A DNA stretch of 64,000 bases from Takakia lepidozioides (taxonomy: Eukaryota; Streptophyta; Takakiopsida; Takakiales; Takakiaceae). Positions 22,991 through 32,529 of this stretch are shown piece after piece. How positions within the stretch are numbered: the first letter of the stretch is position 1; every line of letters starts with the position of its first letter. The position numbers and the translations under genes were made by a program. The stretch covers positions 24,800,001-24,864,000 of the forward strand of contig CM060734.1 in NCBI GenBank assembly GCA_030704615.1, given 5' to 3'. Below the pieces are notes generated by a model. It did not search any database and was not told where the DNA came from. It was given only the letters and a program-made list of their open reading frames with translations.

Positions 22991-24939
22991 AAGTTGAAGG
23001 GTAGCCGATGAGTCCCTACCACTGTTTTTGTACGTCATGAACTCGGGCTATCGCCCTCGTTCACGCATTCTTAAATGTTGGAAGGGTGAGGATAGTAAGG
23101 TATGCAAGACAAAGAAACAGAGCTGGAATTTGGAGCATGATATGCTTTTAAAGTTGTCTACACAACTGTGAGAATGAAATCAGGACTCGCATAGGGAATT
23201 TGGCCAGTGTGAAACCAGCAATACAACAACAGACAAATCAGGAATCCATTAAGCTTTTTTCCAGTGGCACATGCTTCCACTAATCAAGCATCAAAGAATA
23301 ACAAAACTTCCAAGCCCACTATAACGAAGTGACCCGGAGCATTGTAAAACAACTGTTGACAGAACTGCGACTACATTGAGTGGCGTGGGGTTACTATATG
23401 CCTTTGTACAGCCCCTTAAAAGAGGGGCAAAACATGAAAGGCGCAATCAGACTTTGATTCTCAGAACTCTAAGGAAATGCTATGATAATATATTGTAGAA
23501 TAGGATGGGATGTTGGGGGGAGGGTCATTATGTATGTTGCAAGTAATTGGTGTACATGACCCGGTGGAGTTTGTAGGAGATCAAGGCAGTCTTGAACGCA
23601 TTTTAGGGGGTGCGATGGGGGCTTTGTACTGGGAGGGGTGTTCAAAGAGTGCTTGAAGCCTTGTTAGTGTGGATAGTATTTGAGTCTCCAGTTGTTGAGA
23701 TAGTAGGATATCACAGGATTTTGATTTTTGGGGATATACAAATTATGTATGTAAAAAATACAATATGGTCGTCAGAATGATAGCGTAGTTTGTAGCTATT
23801 ATGAGCTAGGATTGGGTATTCGGATGTGGTTATACCATGTGGAGGCGCATCTGGGGTATCTGGGTCAAGAATGTATTGTAGCTTGGGGAGGTATGGGTTA
23901 AACATGTTCTGAAGATGTATGTATTCTATTTTGAATGTGATTGTAGATGGGTGGAAGTACAAGTTGTATCTTGTTTTGGCCACTTTTGGTAAGAATTTAC
24001 AATGGTTCACACACCGTATGAGTAGCAAGTTCAAATGTTGATTTACATATTTGCATAGCCGTATTTGTAACTTACGTTTAGCTTGCTGAGAGATGGGCGG
24101 AGCATTATTCATGCTCCCTTCAGGGATTGAAGACATTTTTGATCAATATTGCAATATATTTGAGGAGCGATTTGTCTTGTTGGTGGCCACATGTATGGTT
24201 GGTGTATATGTTGAAACAACTATCAACAATTAGTTCTATAGTTGTGCAACTGAATTGCGAGTAGTGTATATCATTAGTATTGTTAGATCGTATGTTTTGC
24301 AGCATAATAATATAAATTTTGGGTGCTTGTGTGTTGGGCCAAGTTATTGGACATTTGGTCATGAGGTTTGTATTTATTTATGAGTAGTTGTTTTAGCAAA
24401 AGAATGGATATTTCTGAGTGTTCAAGAATATGGGGAGAACTTCGTTTTAAATTATTGTATGTTGGTGTTTTACATGGTAACTTTGTTTGTACATATGTTG
24501 TGAACGTTGTTGAGTTAATACCAGCAGGTGGGTATCGGTATTGTCTATTGTTTGTACATTAGTGCAGTGGGAAAAGGCGTAAAGGTGATAAATGTGGATA
24601 ATATTTTCTCGGGACGCCGTAAATGGTAGGTTATGTGGTTTGTGAATACCTTGATATATCAGTGAAGTGGGGCGTTTTAGAATGACTGTGGCCGATGGTA
24701 AGCTATGACAAATAACATAAATCCAAGTGTTCCAGGATTCTATTTCACAACTAAACTAGAGGCGATGACACTCAATTAAACCAATTTCTAGCATCCGTGA
24801 GTTCAACCTGAATGAAACAAGATAACAATGGTGATGGAACTATTTATGATTATAAATGAGTGGGTCTTCAGACAAGACACAATGATTTAGGGTAGATGAG
24901 GGCATGAAGGCGAAAGGCTAAATATCTGTCAAGTTATTT
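22991..24939. other. AT-rich DNA with weak minus-strand frames
   Basis: Two minus-strand frames at 23711-24136 (141 codons) and 24120-24362 (80 codons) overlap and could be pieces of one decayed protein. The latter contains APKIYIIMLQNIRSNN, which hints at the start of a LINE endonuclease, but no catalytic motif is visible. The rest shows nothing I can name. Confidence 0.25.
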
Positions 24940-26623
24940 GAGGGAAGCTAGCGCGTGAACGCGCTCACGCTTAGCGGACTAAGCGTGAGCAGACTTCGTT
25001 AAGCGTGAGCAGATTTCCTAAGTGTGAGCACATTTCTTAAGCGTGAGCATAGAATGAAAGCGGAGCCTATAGCCGTGGGAAAAACAGAACCTATTGTTGT
25101 GGGGACGACGTTTATGGTTTAGGGGGGCAACATACGCAAGACATGAATGGAAATTTGAGAGTAGTGCGAGAATGGGTTTGTGGAATGGATGAATACAGGA
25201 TGAATGTAGGATGAATGTTGGATGGATATGGGATGAATGTAGGATGAATGAGGGACGTCAAAATACGGATGAATATACAATGGATGAGACCAATGACATC
25301 TGGGTTGAACGAACTCGAACGATGTTTGATGTTCACGTACCTTTTGTTCGAAACAGTATACATGTCGTATAAACAATGCCAGTAGTGAAGGTCCATGTAA
25401 GACTGGGGTATATTCTGAAAGCACGGTCGAAATTGGAAAGTGTAGAAAGTGTAGAAAGTGTACAAAGCATTGCCATTCATTTGATCATGACGTGGGGTAG
25501 GAGATTGCTTCTGAGTCAAGAAAGTGCTGCCATCAAACAGCTTAAAGCTTTTTCCATACAAAGGCGCGACTTTGTCATCTGTCACCGGACGTCACAGAAA
25601 ACCATCCTAGGCTTTGCAAGGTCATGCTCGAGAACATCTCAAACTCATGCAGTACTATCTCGCTCCAGTAGTCATCAGCAGGCCCTATCGTACATTGGTG
25701 AATGTATGTGTCTCTTTTTTGATCACAAAACATCCTCTGAATGTACATGTAGTACAAATGTTTGCATGGCACAAATTTACCTCTCTTTCCTAGAGAACTG
25801 GAGATTGTGTTTTTGAAGTCTAGGCAAGTGCAATCTGGGAAATTGGAAACTGTTACCTCGTACGCCCTGTTGTGAAGAACAGATCCCATCGTCACCATAC
25901 TATACACCCGTCCATAGCGTGGTGGGGGAACATCGACAACGTGGGTGATCCGACACTGAAGGGTTTTCGCTGATTCAATCTTGCACTCGTGCTCTGCACC
26001 TGCCTCAACCCGCCGGACCACCTTTCCGTTTCTTTTCGTAGGCCAGTCGTTGCCAAGTGGAGGGCGCGCAGGAAATGGGGAAGGGAAATCATGCGAAGAA
26101 TTAACCGTCATGACAGTTGGTCCTCTTGGCAGCCGAAATCCTGCATCCTCCATCATGTCAATTTCCTGTGTAGATAGTGTAGTTCCCATCTTAACTGGCC
26201 AAACGTTTGGGATTTGAGATTTGCTTATCACCGAATCACGGACAGTTCCCATCACGCAATGTTTCATGTCATCAGGACAAAACCAAAACTTGTGAGGCCT
26301 GGCCTCCCGCGCACTATAATGCTTGAACAACCCTGTTAAAGTTGGGGCTGGAGTCCCTGCTGGGGCTCTACAAATCATAGATGTGCACTTCACAAAGGAC
26401 GTTGCCCTGATAGTGGAACATTTCACCTTTGAGCCTTACGGAGTTTGTTCTATGTGCCACAGCGCGTCTGCGCAATCAGACTCCTGGATGGGCAGCAGGT
26501 TTGCCCCTTCCTCCCGTTTAGTTGTAGTTGTCGACTCCGTGAACTCTGTCGAGGAAAATTCACCCACAAAGGATGTTGCGTGCACGAAAGTGGGTGGCAC
26601 GGGCACACGTGGCACCGAAAAGT
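24940..26623 (-). mobile_element. MULE-like element, terminal part with SWIM transposase
   Basis: Begins GAGGGAAGCTAGCGCGTGA, matching the right TIR of the 2.0-kb element (GAGGGTAGCTACCGTG). Next come subterminal repeats of AAGCGTGAGCAGA and TAAGTGTGAGCA at about 24970-25050, then text shared with that element (GCCTAT(A)GCCGTGG, CCTATTGTTGTGG). The transposase C-terminus is coded toward the end on the minus strand. The inner side is cut at 26623 by a retroelement fragment. So this is one end of a larger member of the same family. Confidence 0.65.
25575..26623 (-). pseudogene. MULE-like transposase C-terminus with SWIM zinc finger
   Basis: Minus-strand frame from 26426 down to 25575, extendable upstream to about 26623 through one stop (near 26436). 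The SWIM signature reads YEVTVSNFPDCTCLDFKN, then GKFVPCKHLYYM, giving CxC...CxH. SWIM fingers bind DNA in MULE and FAR1-type transposases. The N-terminal and DDE part of the same protein family appears at 32.5-34.75 kb on the plus strand. The two halves read as one gene if the intervening block is flipped. Confidence 0.65.
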
Positions 26624-26964
26624 GGCGTAATTGTGCGCCATGTCACCTTCCACATGTGGATGGGATGATAGATCCCAACCTTGCAGTGATACCTGCAGGA
26701 TTGCGTTGCATGCTATGTGGGCATGCTCGTGGTGCCGCCACTATGCTGGTGTGTGATCGATGCTCAAGAGGTTGGCACATGAGATGCTTGACACCACCTC
26801 TTGAGAGGGTTCCTGATGGAGATTGGTTATGTCCACACCTCTTGGGATAGTGGCAGTGGATATGACTTGTGGCAGCTCACAAGACATGGGAGGCCAAGCT
26901 CATAGGAGTCAATACCCAAGATCTCAGGCTCAAGTTCACAGGTTGCAAGACGGCGACTAACGAT
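26624..26964 (+). pseudogene. Retroelement 3' fragment with degraded PHD finger
   Basis: Matches 44351-44691 closely. It codes NCAPCHLPHVDGMIDPNL-type text, then a PHD finger: CMLCGHARGAATMLVCDRCS, RGWHMRC, then a tail where the last zinc-binding CxxC pair reads CPHL. The final Cys codon (TGC) has become CTC, so one zinc ligand is lost. It starts abruptly at 26624 inside MULE sequence and ends at CTAACGAT, where another transposon begins. Confidence 0.85.
26957..26964 (+). other. 8-bp target-site duplication CTAACGAT (left)
   Basis: CTAACGAT adjoins the transposon end at 26965. Its reverse complement ATCGTTAG adjoins the other end at 35207-35214. The uninterrupted retroelement at 44684-44691 has one copy, giving an empty-site control inside this window. 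Confidence 0.8.
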
Positions 26965-27110
26965 CCTGGGGGGTGCACTCCTCATTAAATGTACCAGCCA
27001 CGTGCGTGCACATGAGGGGGTATTTTAAACCCCCCCATGTACAACATTATACATACAGAGGGGGGTTTAAAACACCTTAAATGTAATTTTACAGGATGGG
27101 GTTGTTGTAT
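26965..27110 (+). mobile_element. TIR transposon T, left end
   Basis: Starts CCTGGGGGGTGCACTCC, then TCATTAAATGTACCAGCCAC, GTGCGT. The end at 35215 starts CCTGGGGGTGCACTC, then TTTATAAAATGTCCGTATCA, CGTGCGT: about 43 bp at about 80 percent identity. The 8-bp duplication fits hAT-type elements, but no transposase is recognised. Inside it are the inverted strings GAGGGGGTATTTTAAACCCC and GGGGGGTTTAAAACACC. The inner limit is unclear. Confidence 0.65.
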
Positions 27111-27115
27111 TTTAA

Positions 27116-27184
27116 GGGGTAGTGTAGTGGTAAGAGTGACGTTTTGACCGCGATGCACCGCGGGATCAAATCGCGGGATCATCT
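27116..27184 (+). repeat. tRNA-derived SINE head or tRNA-like remnant
   Basis: GGGGTAGTGTAGTGGTAAGA carries an A-box-like string, and CGCGGGATCAAATCGCG at about 27168-27184 resembles a B-box in a possible T-arm (CGCGG/TCGCG stem). The spacing is close to a tRNA. The anticodon arm does not fold cleanly, so I do not call a tRNA gene. Pyrimidine-rich text follows. Confidence 0.4.
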
Positions 27185-27345
27185 CTTTGTTTTTCTCTCC
27201 ACGATCTTTCTCCCCTTCCCTCCCGCCGCTTTCTCTTTTCCCTCTCCTCCTCTCATCTCCTCTCCACTCCTCTCCCGTGTTCGCCTTCCCTTCCGCGGGC
27301 TTTCTCTTTTCCCTCCTCTCCTCTCCCCTCCTCTCCACAGGGCAT
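27185..27345. repeat. Pyrimidine-rich (CTCCTC)n-like tract
   Basis: Strongly biased run of C and T on the plus strand, with repeated CTCCTCTCC and TTTCTCTTTTCCCTC words. Open frames across it on both strands are by-products of the bias. Confidence 0.7.
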
Positions 27346-27399
27346 GGTATTCTTCCTGATGTTTACAAGGTTTAGGGGAGTGTTTAGGGAAGCGATCCT

Positions 27400-27815
27400 T
27401 TTGGGTTGATGGGAGGGCAAATCCTCCATGGGTCATGACACAAGGTCAAGGACAATGTGGTGAGGGCACCTTCTTCTTCGACCTATTTCAGCCTGTCTTG
27501 CCCTCTCAACAGAGTCGGCCCTGAATTTGCAGCACTGAGACCTGGCATGAGTTTTTAGAAGATTGACAATGGTAGGACAACTGCAATTGCAAGGTGTGGC
27601 GTTTTCTTAAGGTATGATGTGAAGATTTTTTTCCATCCTGCTATTACGGGCTCTTGCCTCCTATTAGTACCTGATTTGGTATTCTTCCAGATGTTTACAA
27701 GGTTCTTGGGAGAGTCAGCTTGTTCTAAGCAGGCCGTGCTCAGCTACACCGTGGTTTTCACTGACCAATCCGTCGTTACCTGACTACAGACAAGTATGCA
27801 CACACAAGAGGTCCT
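27400..27815 (+). repeat. PPR-associated repeat, copy within the inverted block
   Basis: Matches the reverse complement of 57180-57450 inside the CACTA element. It includes CCATGGGTCATGACACAAGG, GAGGGCACCTTCTTCTTCGA, CAGAGTCGGCCCTGAATTTG and CACACAAGAGGTCCTCTT. It shows that PPR-linked material of the 54-60 kb element also occurs here in the opposite orientation. Confidence 0.7.
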
Positions 27816-28208
27816 CTTTTGATCTCAGTCCAAACCAGGAAGTGGTCAGAGGTACCAATATCAGTTCTGTCGATCAACACATTGGCACACTGGGAGAACA
27901 AATTTTTGTCCATTATGATATAGTCCACAATGGATCGTTTAGGGTTTGGGATTTCTCACGAGTCCACTGCACTTGGTCACCTACAGTTGAAGTCCTTGCC
28001 CTTGGTTGTATTCCTAGAGCGCCCCATTGAATCACCAATGTGTAAGACCGCTCTCCAGCCAGTCAAGGGATGAACTTCTTTGAGATTGAATTGATGTGGG
28101 ACTCTATTAGAAGCACTTTTGGTCATTGCAACCTTCAACGTACACCTGTTATCAATGAGAGAACCCCGGACAGTGTATCAGAAAATGAATATTGTCTTCA
28201 GATTGCCC
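27815..28208 (-). pseudogene. LINE endonuclease fragment, copy 1
   Basis: On the minus strand it codes the end of an APE-type LINE endonuclease. The signature near its end is SIVDYIIMDKNLFSQCANV, then GTSDHFLVW, the conserved SDH motif before the RT linker. Upstream is a TWTREKSQTLN-like segment. It is repeated 720 bp further on (28535-28930). Confidence 0.6.
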
Positions 28209-28660
28209 ACACAATGGGAAGTGCACTCTCCTTTTCCTCTCTGCTTCTGTTTGCTGTTCAAAGGTAGGCTTCCTGTCCTGAGTTTAAATTTCAGTCTAGT
28301 GCCGAGAGTGGGTGGACTCTTGAGGTTATCCAAGATGTCCTCCCCCATGTCACTGACTGGAAACAAGTTCAGGGAAGTTTTCTGCCTAACTTCATTTTCA
28401 TTAGCCAATCTCATAGCAACAGACATGGCTTTGGACACTGCAGCCTCTAAGTCGGATTTATCCAGCAGGGTCAAGACTTGCGGATCCAGGTGCAGGTCCT
28501 TGAGAATCTTTTCTACTCTGGTGTTGGGAAAACACCTTTTGATCTTAGTCCAAACCAGGAAGTGGTCAGAGGTACCAATATCAGTTGTGTCGATCAACAC
28601 ATTGGCACACTGGGGGAACAAATTTTTGTCCATTATGATATAGTCCACAATGGAACGTTT
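28178..28660 (-). pseudogene. LINE endonuclease C-terminus and linker
   Basis: Minus-strand frame from 28648 to 28178 begins MDYIIMDKNLFPQCANVLID, then TSDHFLVWTKIKRCFPNT, and continues through a helical linker (KSDLEAAVSKAMSVAMRLAN). The SDH motif is the C-terminal catalytic His region of LINE endonucleases. The element would nick target DNA to prime reverse transcription. No RT follows in this orientation. Confidence 0.65.
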
Positions 28661-28930
28661 AGGGTTTGGGATTTCTCACGAGTCCACTGCACTTGGTCAC
28701 CTACAGTTGAAGTCCTTGCCCTTGGTTGTCTTCCTAGAGCGCGCCCCATTGAATCACCAATGTGTAAGACTGCTCTCCAGCCAGTCAAGGGATGAACTTC
28801 TTTGAGATTGAATTGATGTGGGACCCTATTAGAAGCACTTTTGGTCATTGCAACCTTCAACGTACACCTGTTATCAATGAGAGAACCCCGGACAGTGTAT
28901 CAGAAAATGAATACTGTCTTCAGATTGCAG
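28535..28930 (-). repeat. Direct duplication of the endonuclease fragment, copy 2
   Basis: About 395 bp matching 27815-28208 at an offset of exactly 720 bp in the aligned start, with few substitutions and a 2-bp length difference. Both copies end at the same point (CTTCAGATTGC), where the following sequences diverge. Confidence 0.85.
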
Positions 28931-29135
28931 TAGCGGCACAATTGATAAAATCAGGCACTGCTGATGAAGGCACCTTCTTCAACACATTTCACCCTGTTTT
29001 CCCCTCCTATCAGAATCGGCCCTAAATTTTCATGTTGAATTATGCAAGTTAGCTGGTTGAGTGAATCTAGGATAGTTTGGAATGACTTTGACATGATACT
29101 GCCAATGTGACAACAGGAAAGTATCCAGAAACAGG
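28930..29135 (+). repeat. PPR-associated repeat module
   Basis: Reverse complement of modules at 55.56-55.78, 58.62-58.83 and others. The translation reads CGTIDKIRHC-like text and a segment GTFFNTFHPVFPSYQ. In the PPR cluster the same module follows the QLIKSGT segment of a PPR N-terminal exon. Here it abuts the duplicated endonuclease fragment. Confidence 0.7.
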
Positions 29136-29139
29136 TAAC

Positions 29140-29960
29140 AAAGAATTGTTATTACAACAGAAGGACAGCTGCAAGAGAACCTAGGCAAGTGAGGGTGCAT
29201 CAAGTGCAGCCCCAGCCAAGAAGAAACAATGATCAGGAGCACTATGGTAGGCCTGGTGGTTATAACAATGGTATGGCAAAGAGAGGTAATCCAAGAGGAA
29301 ATTACCAAGGCAATCCCAGAGGCAGCTATTAGGGTAATCCAAGGGGGAATTACCAGCCAGGGAATCAGGATTATAGAAATAATCACAGAGCAGACCAAGG
29401 GCGAGGACCCAATGGTGAAGAATTGTGTTACTATTGTAATCAGGCGGGACATCGCAAAGTAGCCTGTCCATTCTGGATCAGACACCAGAATGAGATGAGA
29501 GCTCCTATGAATGAGGGGCCAGTGGTGGCAGCTCACATGGTTAGGCCATGTTTTGTACCAGAAGTAAGTACAATGATAGTGACCAGAAGCAAAGCTAAAC
29601 TAATACCCCCAGAGGATGAGGAAGAAGATGTTAATGAAGATGGCAGTGATGTGCCTGAAGATGATGAGGCTTGGAGATATGAGAAGGAACTACACAGGGA
29701 AGTGGCTGATACCATAAGGGAAATGCAGAAGAATACATCCCTATGGCAGATTCTTCTGATTCTGATAGAGAAGATGAAGGGGGTGAAGATGAAGTGAAGA
29801 AAGAGGCTGTGCAAGTGCAGAGTAATGAAGGGACTCTGGCTGAAGTAATATGCCAGACCAAAGCTGAGATTACCATTGGACTATTGGCTGTGGCACCTCA
29901 TTGTAGGCACAGGCTGTATCAAGCAATCAATCAGATTGCTCATGTGACAGAGAACACCTG
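29140..29960 (+). pseudogene. gag: Retrotransposon Gag C-terminus with zinc knuckle
   Basis: Frame with Gly/Asn/Arg-rich repeats (about 29215-29400), then a CCHC zinc knuckle LCYYCNQAGHRKVACP at about 29424-29470 (CxxCxxxxHxxxxC), then a strongly acidic region (EDEEEDVNEDGSDVPEDDEA). A shift near 29740 continues the acidic text. The knuckle binds element RNA. No protease follows; the sequence passes into short-word repeats. Confidence 0.75.
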
Positions 29961-30175
29961 TGTAAAGCTGTGTCGGGCTGTGTCGTGCTGTGATAGACTG
30001 TGATAGACTACGACTGACCGTGACTGGCTATGATAAGCTGTGTAGGGCTGTATCGGGCTGTGTCAAGCTGTGTAGTGCTGTGCCAAACTGTGTTGAGCTG
30101 TGTCAGCCCGTGACTGACTGTGTGAGCCTGTCTACCACCCCTAAGGCCTGTGTCGGTCTAAGTCTACCATCTGCA
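29950..30175 (+). repeat. Short-word repeats of GCTGTGT type
   Basis: Loose repetition about every 10-11 bp of words like GCTGTGTCGG, GCTGTGTAGT and GACTGTGA. This resembles the short-word style of the CTAGTGG blocks at 34.8 and 44.8 kb but with a different word. Confidence 0.75.
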
Positions 30176-30284
30176 AGTCTGGGCAAAAATTAAGGGTACC
30201 CCACAGAACCTGTAAAAGTGTCTAAGTCCCAGACAGCCCTCTAACATTACCCCTCCCCCTCTCAAAAAGCCGTGTCCTCACGGT

Positions 30285-32340
30285 TTACTGTTTAGGATCA
30301 GCAAACCTTTGTGAGCGAGCACCTTTCTTTCGGTGAGAGTCCCTTGGAGGGCTCTGTGTGCAAGCCCGAGCCCTGTCACTGGCTGATGGAGGCGATTGAG
30401 CACCAAATGGAAATGTCTGACCCTCCTGTGGTTGATAACGAGGTAACCTCTCAGGCATAGGAGATCCCCGTCGTTTCTTCTCTGCCATTTGTAGTGCATA
30501 GTCCTCCGCCATGTCAAAAGGTTCCTCCGTAGAACCAGTAGTATCAGAATCATCTTCCCCCCTGAGGTGTTTCGGTGGCCGAACCTTAAGTGGCTTCTCC
30601 GGAATTCTGCCCATGCACAAAATCATTTTTGAGTTTTCTTATGTCGTTTCTGAGTGCTGGCCGGACAGCAGGCATCGATATCATTCTGCACAGTGGGATA
30701 AGGATGTCTCCACTAGGAATTTCCATGGTCAGGATTACCTTCGAAGAGCTCACCTTCTGTCCCCCAATAACAACCTCTGCTCTGTCTGCGTAATGCTCGT
30801 CATCGCCTTCTTCATCATCTTCATACTCTGCCTCTGCTCCGTCTCTAGCAGGTTCTTTCCTTTTCCTTTTCCTCTGTAAAAAAATGGAAGATCTATCTGT
30901 CCTGAAGTCTGGTATTGAACACAATTACAGATAAACATGCAGTTGCAAGGCCCAAAACAGCCTTGCTACAAATCGAAATGACCCTTCATTTGCAGCCCAA
31001 ATCAACCTTGCGTTGATGCAAGGTTGTTTGTGGGGCTTGCAACAATGGGAATGGAGTCCAATATAGACTTCACCAGGACTCAGGACACAGGACACAAGAC
31101 ACAGAACTGCAGCCCAAATCAACCTTGCGTTGACGCAAGGTTGTTTCTGGGGCATGCACCTGGGGGATTGAAGGAAAAAACCGACATTGGCAAGACTCTC
31201 AAACTACCTTGCGTCAACGCAACGTTGTTTGATGAGCTTTAGCAGTTCTAAAAAAACCTGCAGAAGGACACTGGACTGCAGCCCAAATCAACCTTGCGTT
31301 GACGCAAGGTTGTTTATGGGGCTGGCAGTTTTGGGAGTGAAGGCAAAAGGAGACATTGGCTGTACTCTCAAACAACCTTGCGTCAACGCAAGGTTGTTTG
31401 GTGAGCTTGAACCGTTCAACAAAATCCTTCAGAAGGGCACAGGCCTGCAGACCAAATCAAACCTTGCGTTGATGTAAGGTTGATTGTGGGATTTGCAACG
31501 GTGGGATCACAGACAGTGAATGGGAAAAATAGACATAGACAGTACACTCCAAACAACCTTGCGTCAACGCAAGGTTGTTATGTGAGATTCAAACTTCAAA
31601 AGAAAGGAGAACCAGGCCACTCAATTCGGGTCGAAATCAATCAGTCAAAGGACAATGTTCGTTTCGGATGTCTATGTCTGTCACCTGAATCAACCTTGCG
31701 TTGACGCAAGGTTGATTGGGGTTTTCTTAAAAGAAACATCTTCTTGTTTATCAGTCAATATTCGGGCATTCCAGCTACCAGCAAATCAACCTTGCGTTGA
31801 CGCAAGGTTGATTGTGATCTATCACACAAACTGCAAACTCTTCTGTGGCAAATGGAATGTCACACATACCTCGGCTTGCTTCTTCGGACCGCTCGAAGAC
31901 GCACCTCCCGTCTGGCTCATCTCCTTCAATTCGTGTGGGAGGACAGGTCCCAGAAGATCAGGCTGGTGGGTGACAAAACCACGCACTTCAAGCTCCGGTG
32001 TCTCTTCCATTAGGCGAACTACCTGGGACTGTTGTCTGAGGCGGGTCCAGGGTTACTCCTCTCCGCCCTCAAAAGATTGAAGCTCGCTAGGCTCCTCCTG
32101 CACAGCAGCTAAACCCTCTAGAGATGGCCGTGCAACTGCTCCTCCGGCCTCTCGCTCTCCAGCCTCTGCCTCCCCCTCTCCTCCGGCCTCTCTCACCCCG
32201 GTGTCCTCCCCCAACATGAGTTCCCTTCGGATCTTCTTCATTCTCTCCTTCGCTCGCAACCTTTTTTGCTGGATGTGAAGTACAGAGTCCGGCGGCGCCT
32301 TCTTCTGGCTCGAGAGGGAGTCTCACTATCGACAGGATCC
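30285..32340 (-). pseudogene. Unrecognised intron-containing gene, probably broken
   Basis: Minus-strand exons. About 32340-31870 codes VLHIQQKRLRAKERMKKIRR, then an Ala/Glu-rich stretch, one TAA at about 32050, then EETPELEVRGFVTHQPDLLG. The exon ends GCCGAG before the donor GTATGT (31869). A 996-bp intron (31869-30874) ends TTTTTTTACAG, and the next exon starts RKRKRKEPARD in the same phase, followed by an acidic run. A further exon (30617-30285) ends FADPKQ, but its phase does not match the obvious upstream donor. Product unknown; charged and nuclear-looking. Confidence 0.45.
31004..31819. repeat. Array of nine 22-bp palindromes (family P3) in an intron
   Basis: Copies start at 31004, 31121, 31205, 31290, 31374, 31460, 31555, 31692 and 31798. 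Arms are AACCTTGCGT and ACGCAAGGTT around a 2-bp centre. The centre order is TG, TG, CA, TG, CA, TG, CA, TG, TG, so orientation alternates in the middle of the array. Middle spacings are 84, 85, 84 and 86 bp; outer ones 95-137 bp. Spacers share partial text such as CAGCCCAAATC before TG copies. Confidence 0.95.
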
Positions 32341-32529
32341 AGGATTGCAGCTAGGGAGGGAAAAAGTGTTGCGAGAAAGAGGGAGTTCACTTGCCTCTCC
32401 CCCGCCCCTACTGCGCCAAGATGCCAGCTTCGTGGAGAAGCGGCGGGGTTGCGTGGAGCATCTACATGCAAGACACGTCGTCTCTGAACGGTCAATAGTC
32501 GCGCTAAAATCACATCTTAAGATAGAATG

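Noticed and set aside
27116-27184. Functional tRNA gene
   Set aside because: The anticodon arm and acceptor stem do not pair well; only internal-promoter-like strings remain.
31004-31819. CRISPR-like array (regular palindromic repeats with spacers)
   Set aside because: Repeats alternate in orientation, spacers are long and partly related, no cas genes exist, and the context is a eukaryotic intron.
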